DNA from: Pollutibacter soli
Lineage (GTDB): Bacteria > Bacteroidota > Bacteroidia > Chitinophagales > Chitinophagaceae
Direction: 5' to 3'
Assembly: GCA_029269725.1 (NCBI GenBank)
Contig: JARJHS010000005.1
Span: 354,608 to 418,607 of the forward strand
DNA length: 64,000 nucleotides
Both the position numbers and the translations under genes were made by a program. This document shows, piece by piece, positions 35,637 to 44,666 of the stretch (position 1 is its first letter; each line of letters begins with the position of its first letter). The notes under the pieces are model-generated. The model saw only the letters and a list, made by a program, of their open reading frames with translations. It was not told the origin of the DNA and made no database searches.

Positions 35637-36785
35637 TCAGATGCGCTGGCGTTGCGACGATGGTAATTTTTCAGTGCGGAACTTTGAAGGTGTTGTACCG
35701 GTCATCTTTTTGAATACTTCATTAAATGCAGATAGCGAATTGAATCCCGAATCGTATGCTATCGAAGCAATTTTATTATCGTTATACCGGGCATTATTCA
35801 ACATTTGCTTGGCATGTTCAATACGAAAACTGTTGATATAATTGTAAAAAGTCTGTTGTACACATTCATTCAGCACCTGCGATAAAACATGCCGACTGCA
35901 GGATAACTTATCCGCCAGCTGATCAATAGTTACATCAGCATGGAGATATAGCTTTGTTTGGGTCATTAATGCTTCCAGCGACTGGCAAATGCGTTCCTTT
36001 TCATCCGGAGAGAGGTTAGAACTGGCGTACTTTTTTATTGGTCGGTGCACACGCAATACAGGTGTGGCCGACTCGGGAGGAAGTGCACCACCCCGGATCA
36101 CAGAAAAGATGGCCGGTTGTTTCAGGGCTGAATAACTGATCCAGTACATAAATATAGTGATGGCAACAAAGCCATACCGGTATTTATATCCGTACGGGTA
36201 ATTTACGAACAACAGATACAAAGCAATGACAATGAGGAAGCTGACAACAAACGACATCCAGATAAAAGGTTTGAACCAGTTGAGAAGAAATGTATTTCGG
36301 GCAATTGAATCGTCATTGTACTGAAATCGGTTTCTGAAAATTTCAATTGCCAGATAGTGGTACACCGAAATACTCAGAAGAAGAAGAAACAATCTTAATC
36401 CAGGATCAAATAGTTTTGCTGCAAGGGAATTGGTATTTGTCAGCCCGGTTGAAAATAAAACAGCGATAATAATTACGGGTAAAAAGTGAAGTAGCTGTAC
36501 CGGTTCGAATTTTTCATTCCTGATCATTGATTTTACAAACAGGTAAATCAATGGACCCAGGAATAATGGAACAAAATGCGTCATCGAGTAGTATGCGGAC
36601 AGGTTATCCATCAACCAAAGCTTATTCATCAGCTTCAATGTCATCACCAGTAGAAGGGATGCGAGGTACAGGAGAAGAAAAATATATCCGCTTCGGTAAA
36701 GCTTCCTTTGCAGCAGGAAAAGGACAAAAAGCAAACCCTGCATTCCGCCTAATGCAAAAATAAAAATTGCTGCCTGTACAGACAT
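35637..36785 (-). CDS. membrane-bound AraC-family regulator
   Basis: 382 residues. About seven hydrophobic helices cover residues 5-230, and the C-terminus (about 270-375) is an AraC-type double helix-turn-helix (VTIDQLADKLSCSRHVLSQV; ASIAYDSGFNSLSAFNEVFK). It belongs to the 7TM-AraC class in which the membrane part senses a signal. It probably regulates neighbours such as the hydrolase downstream or the divergently transcribed DUF5694 gene (inference). Confidence 0.9.
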   Translation of the reverse strand: MSVQAAIFIFALGGMQGLLFVLFLLQRKLYRSGYIFLLLYLASLLLVMTLKLMNKLWLMDNLSAYYSMTHFVPLFLGPLIYLFVKSMIRNEKFEPVQLLHFLPVIIIAVLFSTGLTNTNSLAAKLFDPGLRLFLLLLSISVYHYLAIEIFRNRFQYNDDSIARNTFLLNWFKPFIWMSFVVSFLIVIALYLLFVNYPYGYKYRYGFVAITIFMYWISYSALKQPAIFSVIRGGALPPESATPVLRVHRPIKKYASSNLSPDEKERICQSLEALMTQTKLYLHADVTIDQLADKLSCSRHVLSQVLNECVQQTFYNYINSFRIEHAKQMLNNARYNDNKIASIAYDSGFNSLSAFNEVFKKMTGTTPSKFRTEKLPSSQRQRI

Positions 36786-36947
36786 GAATTTTCGTTTGTG
36801 CTTGAAATTGGCAAAAATGAGGCAAAGAATGAAGTTGAATTATTTAAGTGGTTGCCGCTTAACATTAATGACTCAAATCGATTAAATCAAAGGCGATTTA
36901 GTATTTTCAGTGGCATTGAAGATTACCCAATCTTAATTTGTTGCAAA

Positions 36948-37796
36948 ATGAAACGCTTGTTTTTTATCTTCAGTTTAGTAGTACATGGATGTATTCTGTT
37001 TGCTCAGAAAAAAGAAGCCATTCAATCGCCGGGGTCATTTTTTCCTAAGGAAAGAATAAAAGTACTGGTTGTGGGAACTTTTCATTTGGATTATCCCGGG
37101 CTGGATGCACATAAAACCGATGATCAGGATAAGATCGATGTATTAAAAGATCCCAAGAAAGCAGAGGTGACGGCGCTGGTTGAGTACTTAAAAAAATTCA
37201 AACCCACTAAAATTGCCATCGAAGCATTTCCCGGTTGGAATGCAACAAATAAATTGCGGGAGTACAACCAGGGAGGATTGCGGGATAAGAGAGATGAGCG
37301 AATTCAGATCGCGGTGAGACTGGCAAGCGAACTGAAATTGGATACGCTCTATAGCATTGATGCGGAATCATTCGATAATGAACTCAGCAAACTTGATACA
37401 AATTATTTTACAAAGTTGTTTGCAGATTATGATTTTGATAATAGCGATCCCTACAACGCGATGTACAAAAAATGGCTCATCTATGAAGACAAGTTGCCAT
37501 CAAAGATGACGCTGCTGGACTATTTCAAAAGAATAAATTCCAAAGAAAGCCACCGGTTAGGTTATGGTGCGTACCTGATCGGCGACTATAAATTAGACGA
37601 CACACGCGGTGCTGATATATTATCTGTTTGGTGGTATAACCGAAACCTTAGAATTTTCAGAAATCTTCAACGCTTATCAAAAGATCCAACTGAACGAATT
37701 CTAATGGTTTTTGGTAACGGACATGCCGCAGTTCTTCGTCAACTCCTGGAAAGTTCTCCTGAATATGAATTTATCGAATTTGATCAGTTGAAATAA
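36948..37796 (+). CDS. DUF5694 domain protein (secreted)
   Basis: 282 residues from ATG 36948; that start gives a clear signal peptide (FIFSLVVHGCILFAQ), whereas the frame opens at 36798 without one. The conserved start of the domain is KVLVVGTFHLDYPGLD, with EYLKKFKPTKIAIEAFPG next and MVFGNGHAAVLRQLLE at the C-terminus. This looks like the TraB/Tiki-related DUF5694 family, for which the activity is not established. It ends six bases from the convergent LLM oxidoreductase gene. Confidence 0.8.
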   Translation: MKRLFFIFSLVVHGCILFAQKKEAIQSPGSFFPKERIKVLVVGTFHLDYPGLDAHKTDDQDKIDVLKDPKKAEVTALVEYLKKFKPTKIAIEAFPGWNATNKLREYNQGGLRDKRDERIQIAVRLASELKLDTLYSIDAESFDNELSKLDTNYFTKLFADYDFDNSDPYNAMYKKWLIYEDKLPSKMTLLDYFKRINSKESHRLGYGAYLIGDYKLDDTRGADILSVWWYNRNLRIFRNLQRLSKDPTERILMVFGNGHAAVLRQLLESSPEYEFIEFDQLK

Positions 37797-37802
37797 AAGC
37801 AA

Positions 37803-38840
37803 TTATTCTGCGAGTGATTTTTTTACCATCGGAATGACTTCTTTCGCGAACAATTCAATGGATCGCATAATTGCTTCGTGCCCGGGATCACCTACATCCA
37901 TGTGAGCAACGAATCGTGTAAGCCCAAACATTTTGATGAGTCCTGTAATTTTCTCAGCTACTTTTTTGGGTTCGCCCATGAATAATGCACCCTGTTCACT
38001 CATCCCACCTTCAAACTGCATTTTTGTGTAAGGTGGCCAGCCGCGTTGTTTTCCTACACGATCCATCTGTGCAGCGTAGTAGAGAAAATAAGAATCGATA
38101 AGTGCTTTAGATGAATCCGCAACAAACGTGTGGCTGTGTACACCCAATTGCATTTTTGCAATATCATGGCCGCTTTCCTGGTAGACTCTCTTGTAGTACT
38201 TCACGAAATCCGTAAACTGCGCTGGCATTCCCCCGATAATTGCGAGCATCAAAGGAACACCAAGAACAGCAGCCCGGTGTACGGAAGCAGGCGTGCCACC
38301 AACGGCTATCCATACGGGCAGTTCACGATTATTGACCGGACGCGGAAATATGGGTTGATTTTTTAATGGCTTACGGAACTTTCCCTCCCAAGTGATTTTG
38401 GGTTCTTTATTCAATTGCAATAACAGGTCAAGTTTTTCAACAAACAACTCGTCATAATCCCAGAGATCATAACCGTACAAGGGAAATGATTCTGTAAAAC
38501 TTCCGCGACCTGCAATGATCTCAGCGCGACCATTTGATAATAAATCGAGTGTAGCATAATCCTGGAAAACTTTCACAGGATCAGCAGAGCTTAATACAGT
38601 TACACCACTGGCGAGTTTGATGTTTCTGGTAACGGATGAAAGGGCAGCCAGGTAAACTTCTGTAGACGCTACAGCATAGTCAGCACGATGATGCTCTCCC
38701 ATTGCTACAACATCAATTCCAAGTTCATCTGCCAGTTTAATTTCTTCAGTCATTTCTGCAAAACGTTGCTGTGCAGATTTGAATTCTTTTGTAGAAGATT
38801 CCAATCCAAGGTCGCCGAACATTCCTATACCAAATTCCAT
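37803..38840 (-). CDS. LLM-class flavin-dependent oxidoreductase
   Basis: 345 residues, bacterial-luciferase-like TIM barrel. Characteristic blocks are GIDVVAMGEHHRADY, LASGVTVLSSADPVKVFQDY and LSNGRAEIIAGRGSF. It uses reduced FMN or F420-like flavin, probably as a monooxygenase on an unknown small molecule in the cytoplasm. A -7 box (TAAATTTG, minus strand, 38865-38872) lies 25 bases upstream of the ATG, with no good -33 partner. Confidence 0.92.
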   Translation of the reverse strand: MEFGIGMFGDLGLESSTKEFKSAQQRFAEMTEEIKLADELGIDVVAMGEHHRADYAVASTEVYLAALSSVTRNIKLASGVTVLSSADPVKVFQDYATLDLLSNGRAEIIAGRGSFTESFPLYGYDLWDYDELFVEKLDLLLQLNKEPKITWEGKFRKPLKNQPIFPRPVNNRELPVWIAVGGTPASVHRAAVLGVPLMLAIIGGMPAQFTDFVKYYKRVYQESGHDIAKMQLGVHSHTFVADSSKALIDSYFLYYAAQMDRVGKQRGWPPYTKMQFEGGMSEQGALFMGEPKKVAEKITGLIKMFGLTRFVAHMDVGDPGHEAIMRSIELFAKEVIPMVKKSLAE

Positions 38841-38987
38841 AATAGCCGTTTAAAAATTATGACGCAAATTTAGTCAAATCCTATCAGCCTGTAACTATTC
38901 AGAGGCTTTCTCCAGGGTGAGCAGTATTAAGAAATATTAACAAAATAAAGTTGTATGCAGCTGTTATCCTTCAGTAAAAAGAAACAT

Positions 38988-39035
38988 TTTGTGCAATTAC
39001 CTGATTGCGCATATATTTGCAATCAGGTGATTGCA
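38988..39035 (+). promoter_or_regulatory. promoter embedded in an ArsR operator
   Basis: TTTG (38988-38991), a 20-base spacer and TATATTTG (39012-39019) match the Bacteroidota promoter exactly. The spacer and the bases after the -7 box form a 17-bp inverted repeat, TGCAATTACCTGATTGC (38992-39008) and GCAATCAGGTGATTGCA (39019-39035), with one mismatch and a 10-base centre. A dimeric repressor bound there would block the promoter, so autorepression by the ArsR protein encoded 15 bases downstream is expected. Confidence 0.8.
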
Positions 39036-39049
39036 TAAATTGATATTCC

Positions 39050-39403
39050 ATGGAAACCAGGAGAGACGTATTTCAGGCGATAGCCGATCCAACCAGGCGG
39101 CAGATCATTGATCTTATAGCAGGAAAAGAGTACAATCTGAATTCAATTGCAGAGAATTTTGATGTGAGCCGGCAGGCAATTTCTGTACATGTAAAGATTC
39201 TGGTGGAGTGCGGGTTGATTGTAATCGAGCAACAGGGGAGAGAAAGATTTTGTAAACCTCAACTGGATAAACTTGATGAAGTAGAACAATGGGTGAGTCG
39301 CTATAAAAAACATTGGGAAAGTCATCTCGATAATCTTGAAAACTACCTCGCAAAAATTCAAAAATCGAAACGAAATGCAAAACAATCCCGTAAATACCGC
39401 TGA
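39050..39403 (+). CDS. ArsR-family transcriptional repressor
   Basis: 117 residues. Winged helix: VFQAIADPTRRQIIDLIAGK, recognition helix region SRQAISVHVKIL, wing GLIVIEQQGRERFC. No CxC metal site is present, so it is the type usually paired with an SRPBCC (AHSA1-like) gene rather than a metal sensor. It overlaps the next start by 29 bases. It is very likely autoregulated through the inverted repeat at 38992-39035. Confidence 0.93.
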   Translation: METRRDVFQAIADPTRRQIIDLIAGKEYNLNSIAENFDVSRQAISVHVKILVECGLIVIEQQGRERFCKPQLDKLDEVEQWVSRYKKHWESHLDNLENYLAKIQKSKRNAKQSRKYR

Positions 39404-39833
39404 CCGGGAACTGAGAATTTCACGTGAACTAAAAGCTCCAATTGAGCTCGTGTGGGAAGTATGGACAGATCCTGCGCATCTCAAAAACTGGTGGGGTCCG
39501 GATGGATTCACAAATACAATTACAAAAATGGATATGAGGCCTGGTGGTGAATGGGATCTCGTGATGCATGGGCCCGATGGAACGGATTACAGGAATAAAA
39601 GTATTTTCAGGGAAATTGTAAAGCATAGGAAAATTGTGTACGAGCATGTCAGCGGACCAAAATTTTTTGCAACCATTGAGTTCGAAGACAGGGGCAAAAC
39701 TACTCTGATCAGCTGGCATATGTTATTTGAAAGCAGGGAAGAGTTAATCCAGACCGTTAAAACTTTTAAAGCGGATGAAGGTCTTGAACAGATTATTGAA
39801 AAACTGGATCATTATGTACAACAATCTCATTAG
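39375..39833 (+). CDS. SRPBCC (AHSA1-like) domain protein
   Basis: 152 residues from ATG 39375, inside the end of the ArsR gene; this start gives MQNNPVNTADRELRISRELK and the usual family beginning. The AHSA1/START-type motifs are VWEVWTDPAHLKNWWGPDGF, MDMRPGGEWDLVMHGPDG and LISWHMLFESREEL. The family binds small hydrophobic ligands or proteins. ArsR-SRPBCC pairs are common and probably respond to a common ligand (inference). It overlaps the following gene by 20 bases. Confidence 0.9.
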   Translation: MQNNPVNTADRELRISRELKAPIELVWEVWTDPAHLKNWWGPDGFTNTITKMDMRPGGEWDLVMHGPDGTDYRNKSIFREIVKHRKIVYEHVSGPKFFATIEFEDRGKTTLISWHMLFESREELIQTVKTFKADEGLEQIIEKLDHYVQQSH

Positions 39834-40725
39834 GCCCGGAGTCAGATACGTATACACATACTGCCGGATTTTATTTATAAGTGGATTGATTTTTAGTTCA
39901 TGTAATAACGCTGCAATGGAAAAAAATAATGAATCAGTAAATGTGAAAGATACTGCCGAAGTAAAAACGGGATATTCAGATATCGATGGTATTAGGATGT
40001 ACTATGAAATTTACGGTCATGGTAAGCCGTTAGTACTAATACATGGCGGAGGCTCTACCATACAGTCTACATTTGGAAGAATCATCCCATTGTTTGAAGG
40101 CAGGCAAATCATTGGTGTGGAACTGCAGGCTCATGGGCGAACTTCAGATCGCGGAAAGCCGAGTTCTTTTGAACAGGATGCTGATGATGTTGCCGCCCTG
40201 CTGAAAAATCTGAATATTTCTAAGGCTGATATATTTGGATTTAGTAACGGAGGGAACACGACCATGCAAATGGCAGTTCGTCATCCTGGTCTTGTAAACA
40301 GAATTATCATTGCATCTTCATTTTATAAGAGAGAGGGCATGATTGCCGGATTCTGGGAAGGGATGAACAAATCGACTTTTGATGATATGCCTGCCGATCT
40401 GAAAACAGCATTTCTGAAGGTGAACCCCGATACGAACGCATTACATACCATGTATGAACGCGATGCTACCCGCATGCAGAATTTCAAGGATTGGGATGAT
40501 GGAGTTTTGAAGTCTATTAAAGCAAAATCATTGATTATCTGCGGTGACAAGGATGTAAATACTGTCGAACATGCAGTTGCTATGTACAGGCTCATTCCTC
40601 AATGCGAACTTGCTGTAATTCCTGCCGGACATGGTACATACCTGGGTGAGGTGATGGAAAAAAATCCAGCGAGTTACCAGGAAAATTTTGTTGTGAAACT
40701 TGTTCAGGATTTCCTGGATAAATAA
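39814..40725 (+). CDS. alpha/beta hydrolase lipoprotein
   Basis: 303 residues from ATG 39814, 20 bases inside the SRPBCC gene; this start gives a signal peptide with lipobox FSSC. The hydrolase fold shows LVLIHGGGST (oxyanion loop), nucleophile elbow GFSNGG, Asp region LIICGDKDVN and catalytic His in IPAGHGTYL. Third gene of the ArsR operon, so its expression probably follows the same repressor. Substrate unknown. It is only distantly like the hydrolase at 25088. Confidence 0.85.
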   Translation: MYNNLIRPGVRYVYTYCRILFISGLIFSSCNNAAMEKNNESVNVKDTAEVKTGYSDIDGIRMYYEIYGHGKPLVLIHGGGSTIQSTFGRIIPLFEGRQIIGVELQAHGRTSDRGKPSSFEQDADDVAALLKNLNISKADIFGFSNGGNTTMQMAVRHPGLVNRIIIASSFYKREGMIAGFWEGMNKSTFDDMPADLKTAFLKVNPDTNALHTMYERDATRMQNFKDWDDGVLKSIKAKSLIICGDKDVNTVEHAVAMYRLIPQCELAVIPAGHGTYLGEVMEKNPASYQENFVVKLVQDFLDK

Positions 40726-40886
40726 AAATTCGGTTCAGATGTGGAAATCAGGGTCTCAGGAAATGTCAAAAAATAATTGCATTGTGGTCGCTGTCTATGT
40801 ATCATGATGATCAACGCACCTGTTATTGTGCAGGCAAAAGTGAGTTCATCAGTTGCAAATTAAGCAAATGGAGTGTGTTTATTTGA

Positions 40887-41843
40887 TCAGCTCACCGTTC
40901 CGTTTTCACTGAATTGTTCTTTGATCTTTTCCAATAGCTTTTGCCCAATGATTTTTTCAGCAATCAGTATCATGTTTTTGAAAGCAGGACCGTGTGAGAT
41001 CCCGTGACCGATAATCACAGGTTTGGCAACGCCTAATACAGGAACACCGCCGTACTGTTCAAAATCGAATTTGTCAAAATAGGCATCCTGTATCCCACGC
41101 TTCGAAGTAAAATCATGAATGCTTTCTGCAAATTTCAGAATTACATTTCCTGTGAATCCATCACAGACCATCACATCTGCTTTGTCGGCAAGGATATCCC
41201 GTCCTTCGATATTTCCAACAAAATTGATTTTTGAATTTTCTTTTAACAGAGGATAGGCAGCTTGCGCGAGGAGGTTGCCTTTTCCTTCTTCTTCACCAAT
41301 ATTAACCAATCCCACGCGAGGGTTGCTGATATTCCATACGTGCTGCACAAACAATGAACCGAGAATAGCAAACTGTACAAGATTTTCGGGTTTGCAGTCA
41401 GCATTGATGCCTGCGTCCAGCAACCAACCGGGAGTGCCGTTTTCCCTGGGGATATAAGTTCCGATGGTCGGTCTTTGTATTCCAGGAATTGCTTTGATAC
41501 TGAAGAGTGCGCCTACCATCATTGCGCCGGTATTTCCTGCACTGATGAAAGCATCAATTTTTCCCGTTGCGAGGAGATGAAAGCCTACGGCTATGGATGA
41601 CTGTTGTTTTTCCTTGAGTGCTTTGGTGGGATGCTCATGCATGCCGATTACCTGTGGCGCATGAACGATTTTGAAAGTTGCAGGATCAAATTGTTGCTCG
41701 GCGAGGTGAATTTTAATCTGTTCTTCGTCACCAATCAATACCAGGGCGGTGTTTGAATTGGTTTCAGCCTTAAACAAATGAATTCCTTTTACAGCTTCCA
41801 ATGGCGCATAATCGCCGCCCATCATATCAAGTCCGATAATCAT
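40887..41843 (-). CDS. plsX: phosphate acyltransferase PlsX
   Basis: 318 residues from ATG 41843 (MIIGLDMMGGDYAP, the family's standard start); the frame opens at 41888. It has ISAGNTGAMM, DAGINADCKPENLVQFA and the C-terminal VIIGHGISHGPAFKN. It makes acyl-phosphate from acyl-ACP for phospholipid synthesis with PlsY. It lies after yceD and rpmF, the conserved order in bacteria. A strong hairpin precedes it (41869-41918). Confidence 0.96.
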   Translation of the reverse strand: MIIGLDMMGGDYAPLEAVKGIHLFKAETNSNTALVLIGDEEQIKIHLAEQQFDPATFKIVHAPQVIGMHEHPTKALKEKQQSSIAVGFHLLATGKIDAFISAGNTGAMMVGALFSIKAIPGIQRPTIGTYIPRENGTPGWLLDAGINADCKPENLVQFAILGSLFVQHVWNISNPRVGLVNIGEEEGKGNLLAQAAYPLLKENSKINFVGNIEGRDILADKADVMVCDGFTGNVILKFAESIHDFTSKRGIQDAYFDKFDFEQYGGVPVLGVAKPVIIGHGISHGPAFKNMILIAEKIIGQKLLEKIKEQFSENGTVS

Positions 41844-41868
41844 GGAGCAAAAATGATGAGAATTATGC

Positions 41869-41918
41869 AAAAAATAAATTCCGGACACAGGTTTATTGTT
41901 AAACCTATGTGTCCGGAA
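41869..41918 (-). terminator. intrinsic terminator between rpmF and plsX
   Basis: A stem of 16 pairs with a 2-base bulge (TTCCGGACAC ... GTGTCCGGAA core) and a 6-base loop is followed on the minus strand by TTTATTTTTT, ending about 26 bases before the plsX ATG. It would reduce plsX transcription relative to the ribosomal gene. Confidence 0.85.
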
Positions 41919-41936
41919 CGCGTTCTATGTAAAACC

Positions 41937-42128
41937 TTATGCGATAGGAGATTTCTCTGCTACAACTTTTCCTTTATAATAAAGTTTGCCTTCGCTTTCG
42001 TGTGCACGATGACGAACATGCAATTCACCAGTCGTGCTGTCTTTACTCAACGTTACCGGCTCAACTTTATAGTGAGTTCTTCTTTTTGCACTGCGTTGCT
42101 GGGAGTGCCTCCGTTTGGGATTTGGCAT
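41937..42128 (-). CDS. rpmF: ribosomal protein L32
   Basis: 63 residues; MPNPKRRHSQQRSAKRRTHY is the characteristic N-terminus. It lacks the zinc-binding Cys pairs of the other L32 type. Part of the 50S subunit. It lies ten bases after the yceD stop. Confidence 0.97.
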   Translation of the reverse strand: MPNPKRRHSQQRSAKRRTHYKVEPVTLSKDSTTGELHVRHRAHESEGKLYYKGKVVAEKSPIA

Positions 42129-42138
42129 ATCTTATATT

Positions 42139-42684
42139 TTAAATATTCCTGAATTTATCCAACCCTTTCCAGATCGGATTTTGATTTTCTTTTGATTCAT
42201 CGTTCATTCCCCTCAGCATCTTCAGCACTTCAACATTACATTTTGTTTCATCAATGTCTTTATCGTCGCACATCCTGTGAACAGGAACACTGAGGTTGAT
42301 AAATTCATATATCCAGCCGGCAACGTCAATATGACTTTCCGTTCTGGAGATATAAAATACATCCGGGTCTTCATCCTGGGCATTCAGTTCATCGGGATTA
42401 TCTACCATCTTCACAAGCATACTAAAATCATCCCAGAGCTGAACCGTCAACGGATTTCCGCAACGGTCACAGGTTACATCACAGGTTCCACCGACTTCAA
42501 ACTTCAGCATCAAAAATGAAGTTTGTCTGTCCAGCAGGAGTTTTACATTCGCGTGGCAATTGCTGAACTCCTGTTGCGGAAAATTGAAATCTGCAAAGAA
42601 CTTGTCATCAATTGTATAGTTGAACTCGTGAACACCCGGCTTCAGACCAACAAACGCAATTTCGTATTCCCTGCGTCCAGCCAT
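42139..42684 (-). CDS. yceD: YceD family (DUF177) protein
   Basis: 181 residues from ATG 42684 (MAGRREYEIAFVGLKPG); the frame opens at 42729 but would run back through the promoter. The conserved block CDVTCDRCGNPL and the C-terminal VEVLKMLRGM ... DPIWKGL-like end (NPIWKGLDKFRNI) fit DUF177. In other bacteria it acts in 23S rRNA accumulation and 50S maturation. First gene of yceD-rpmF-plsX. Confidence 0.92.
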   Translation of the reverse strand: MAGRREYEIAFVGLKPGVHEFNYTIDDKFFADFNFPQQEFSNCHANVKLLLDRQTSFLMLKFEVGGTCDVTCDRCGNPLTVQLWDDFSMLVKMVDNPDELNAQDEDPDVFYISRTESHIDVAGWIYEFINLSVPVHRMCDDKDIDETKCNVEVLKMLRGMNDESKENQNPIWKGLDKFRNI

Positions 42685-42706
42685 AACTATGCAATTTAAA
42701 GGCTGG

Positions 42707-42737
42707 CAAAGGTAATGCAATTCAATCAAACTGCAAA
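42707..42737 (-). promoter_or_regulatory. promoter of yceD-rpmF-plsX
   Basis: Read on the minus strand: TTTG (42737-42734), a 19-base spacer and TACCTTTG (42714-42707). This is an exact match to the Bacteroidota consensus and lies 23 bases before the yceD ATG. Confidence 0.75.
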
Positions 42738-42816
42738 CACCCCTGCTTTACAATTATTAAGTACAAATTTCGTGAATCCTTTAGCCATACCGGCTTACAG
42801 TTATTAATTTCCGGCA

Positions 42817-43902
42817 ATGAAACCAGCTCGGTCATTTACTGGTGAAATTGTTTTCACTTCTGTTCTTCTTCTTGGGGTTTTTATCATCCGGATCATTGCT
42901 TCAAACCGGTTTTGGGTGGAAGAAGGGTATACCTTTGGATTGTACCAGGGGCTTTCAGTAATATTCAGGTATACCTGGGGCTGGGTGCCTTTCAGTATTG
43001 GAGATTTGCTTTATATAGGCCTTTTTATCTGGTTGGTAGTGAAGCTTTTGAAATTCATAAAAATACTCGCAAGGAAAAAGTTCAGTAGAGCTTCTTTTCT
43101 GCTGGGAGGCTTTCGTTATTTCCGGTTGGCCATTTGGATTTATCTTATTTTCAACATCTTCTGGGGACTGAATTATAATCGGCCTGGCATTGCTTACCAG
43201 TTGGCGCTCGACGTAAAAAAGGAGCCGGTGGATCAGCTTCGGAAACTTACCCTATTGCTTCTGGACAGTACAAATGCCTGCAGCGGTTTCTCGGAATGGA
43301 AGAAAAATTTAACAACAAAGCAGATTTTCTCCGGCGCTGATCTGGCCTATCAACAGGTAAGTCCGGAATATCCCTTTCTTAAATATCAGCCTGCATCTGT
43401 AAAAAAATCGCTGTTTGGAGTGATTGGAAATTATATGGGTTACTCGGGATACTTCAATCCTTTTACAGGTGAGGCCCAGGTAAATCATACCGTTCCCATT
43501 GCTGTGCTGCCCTTTGTTACCTGCCATGAAATTGCCCACCAGCTGGGTTACGCAAAGGAAAATGAAGCCAATTTCGTAGGGTTTCTTGCTGCTGAGAAGT
43601 CCGGTCAGACTGCTTTCAGGTATTCCGCTTATTTCGAAATGTTCCTTTATGCCAATTCGGAATTGTATCTTTTTGATACTGCCGCTTACCGTGCTAATAT
43701 GCGCGCACTTGCCCCTGAAGCAAAAGCTGACCTGGTGGAGTTGAGAGCTTTCAGGATAAAATATGAAGGCCCGGTGGATAAAGCAGTTTCCGCGTTTTAT
43801 GATCGATACCTGAAATTAAATCAGCAACCTTCCGGTGAGAAAAGTTACAGTAGAGTTATTATGTGGTTGCTAGCCTATTATCGGAAAGAGGGAAAAATTT
43901 AG
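42817..43902 (+). CDS. DUF3810 membrane zinc-metalloprotease-like protein
   Basis: 361 residues. Three to four N-terminal membrane helices (about 10-30, 60-80, 100-120) precede a soluble domain with CHEIAHQLGYAKENEANF. That is an HExxH zinc motif followed by a Glu 7 residues after the second His, so two His plus Glu can hold zinc. DUF3810 is a Bacteroidota family (known); peptidase activity is predicted by the motif and not established. The gene is divergent from yceD. Confidence 0.88.
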   Translation: MKPARSFTGEIVFTSVLLLGVFIIRIIASNRFWVEEGYTFGLYQGLSVIFRYTWGWVPFSIGDLLYIGLFIWLVVKLLKFIKILARKKFSRASFLLGGFRYFRLAIWIYLIFNIFWGLNYNRPGIAYQLALDVKKEPVDQLRKLTLLLLDSTNACSGFSEWKKNLTTKQIFSGADLAYQQVSPEYPFLKYQPASVKKSLFGVIGNYMGYSGYFNPFTGEAQVNHTVPIAVLPFVTCHEIAHQLGYAKENEANFVGFLAAEKSGQTAFRYSAYFEMFLYANSELYLFDTAAYRANMRALAPEAKADLVELRAFRIKYEGPVDKAVSAFYDRYLKLNQQPSGEKSYSRVIMWLLAYYRKEGKI

Positions 43903-44069
43903 CGGTCAGTGGTGTTAAGTTTATTGGCTAAAGCCAACGATAAAATATCAAAATCAGGACCAGCGGCCAAACGATAACACATCGAATCTGATAAACAGAC
44001 CGATTCCGGTATAAGCCGGCTGTTCCTGTTGTATCCTTACAAGTTCCTCTATTGTCTCACGTCTACCGG

Positions 44070-44606
44070 CTAAAATTTATTCTTCCACATCATGCTCTCC
44101 ACCGGCTTGCTGATCTGCCCCGCGTATTTAGCATTCTTTTTCTGATTGTATTTCACTTCAATTTCACCGTCAACCGGGAAATAAATAAGTTGACCGACGG
44201 GCATGCCATAATATACTTTCACGGGCTGTTTTACGGAAATTTCAAGCGTCCAGTTGCCGCAAAAACCCACATCGCCTTTTCCCGCAGTTGCGTGAATATC
44301 AATGCCTAACCGACCTGTACTCGACTTTCCCTCGAGGAATGGAACGTGGGCATGCGTTTCGGTATATTCAAGGGTTACACCCAGGTAAAATATATGTGGA
44401 TAAAGAACGAAACCCTCGTCAGGGATCTCGAAATACTCTATTTCGTTGTGTTTTTTTGCGTCGAGAATATGCTCGCGATAAGTGGCGAGGGTCCTACCGA
44501 GGTGAACATCATAGGAATTACTTCCGAGGCATTCGCGATCGTAAGGTTGAATTTTTATGGTGCCTTTAGTAATTTCTTCAAGAATTCGTGTGTCGGATAA
44601 AATCAT
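44070..44606 (-). CDS. dcd: dCTP deaminase
   Basis: 178 residues. The trimeric dUTPase-like fold is recognised by GSNSYDVHLG, FLEGKSSTGRLGIDIHATAG and GFCGNWTLEISV, where the Glu is the catalytic residue. It deaminates dCTP to dUTP for thymidylate synthesis in the cytoplasm. It stands alone, convergent with the DUF3810 gene. Confidence 0.95.
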   Translation of the reverse strand: MILSDTRILEEITKGTIKIQPYDRECLGSNSYDVHLGRTLATYREHILDAKKHNEIEYFEIPDEGFVLYPHIFYLGVTLEYTETHAHVPFLEGKSSTGRLGIDIHATAGKGDVGFCGNWTLEISVKQPVKVYYGMPVGQLIYFPVDGEIEVKYNQKKNAKYAGQISKPVESMMWKNKF

Positions 44607-44666
44607 ATTTTGCTGTAGTTATCTCCCGGTAAACAAAACCCGAAATTCGTCTATCAGACTTTTCTT

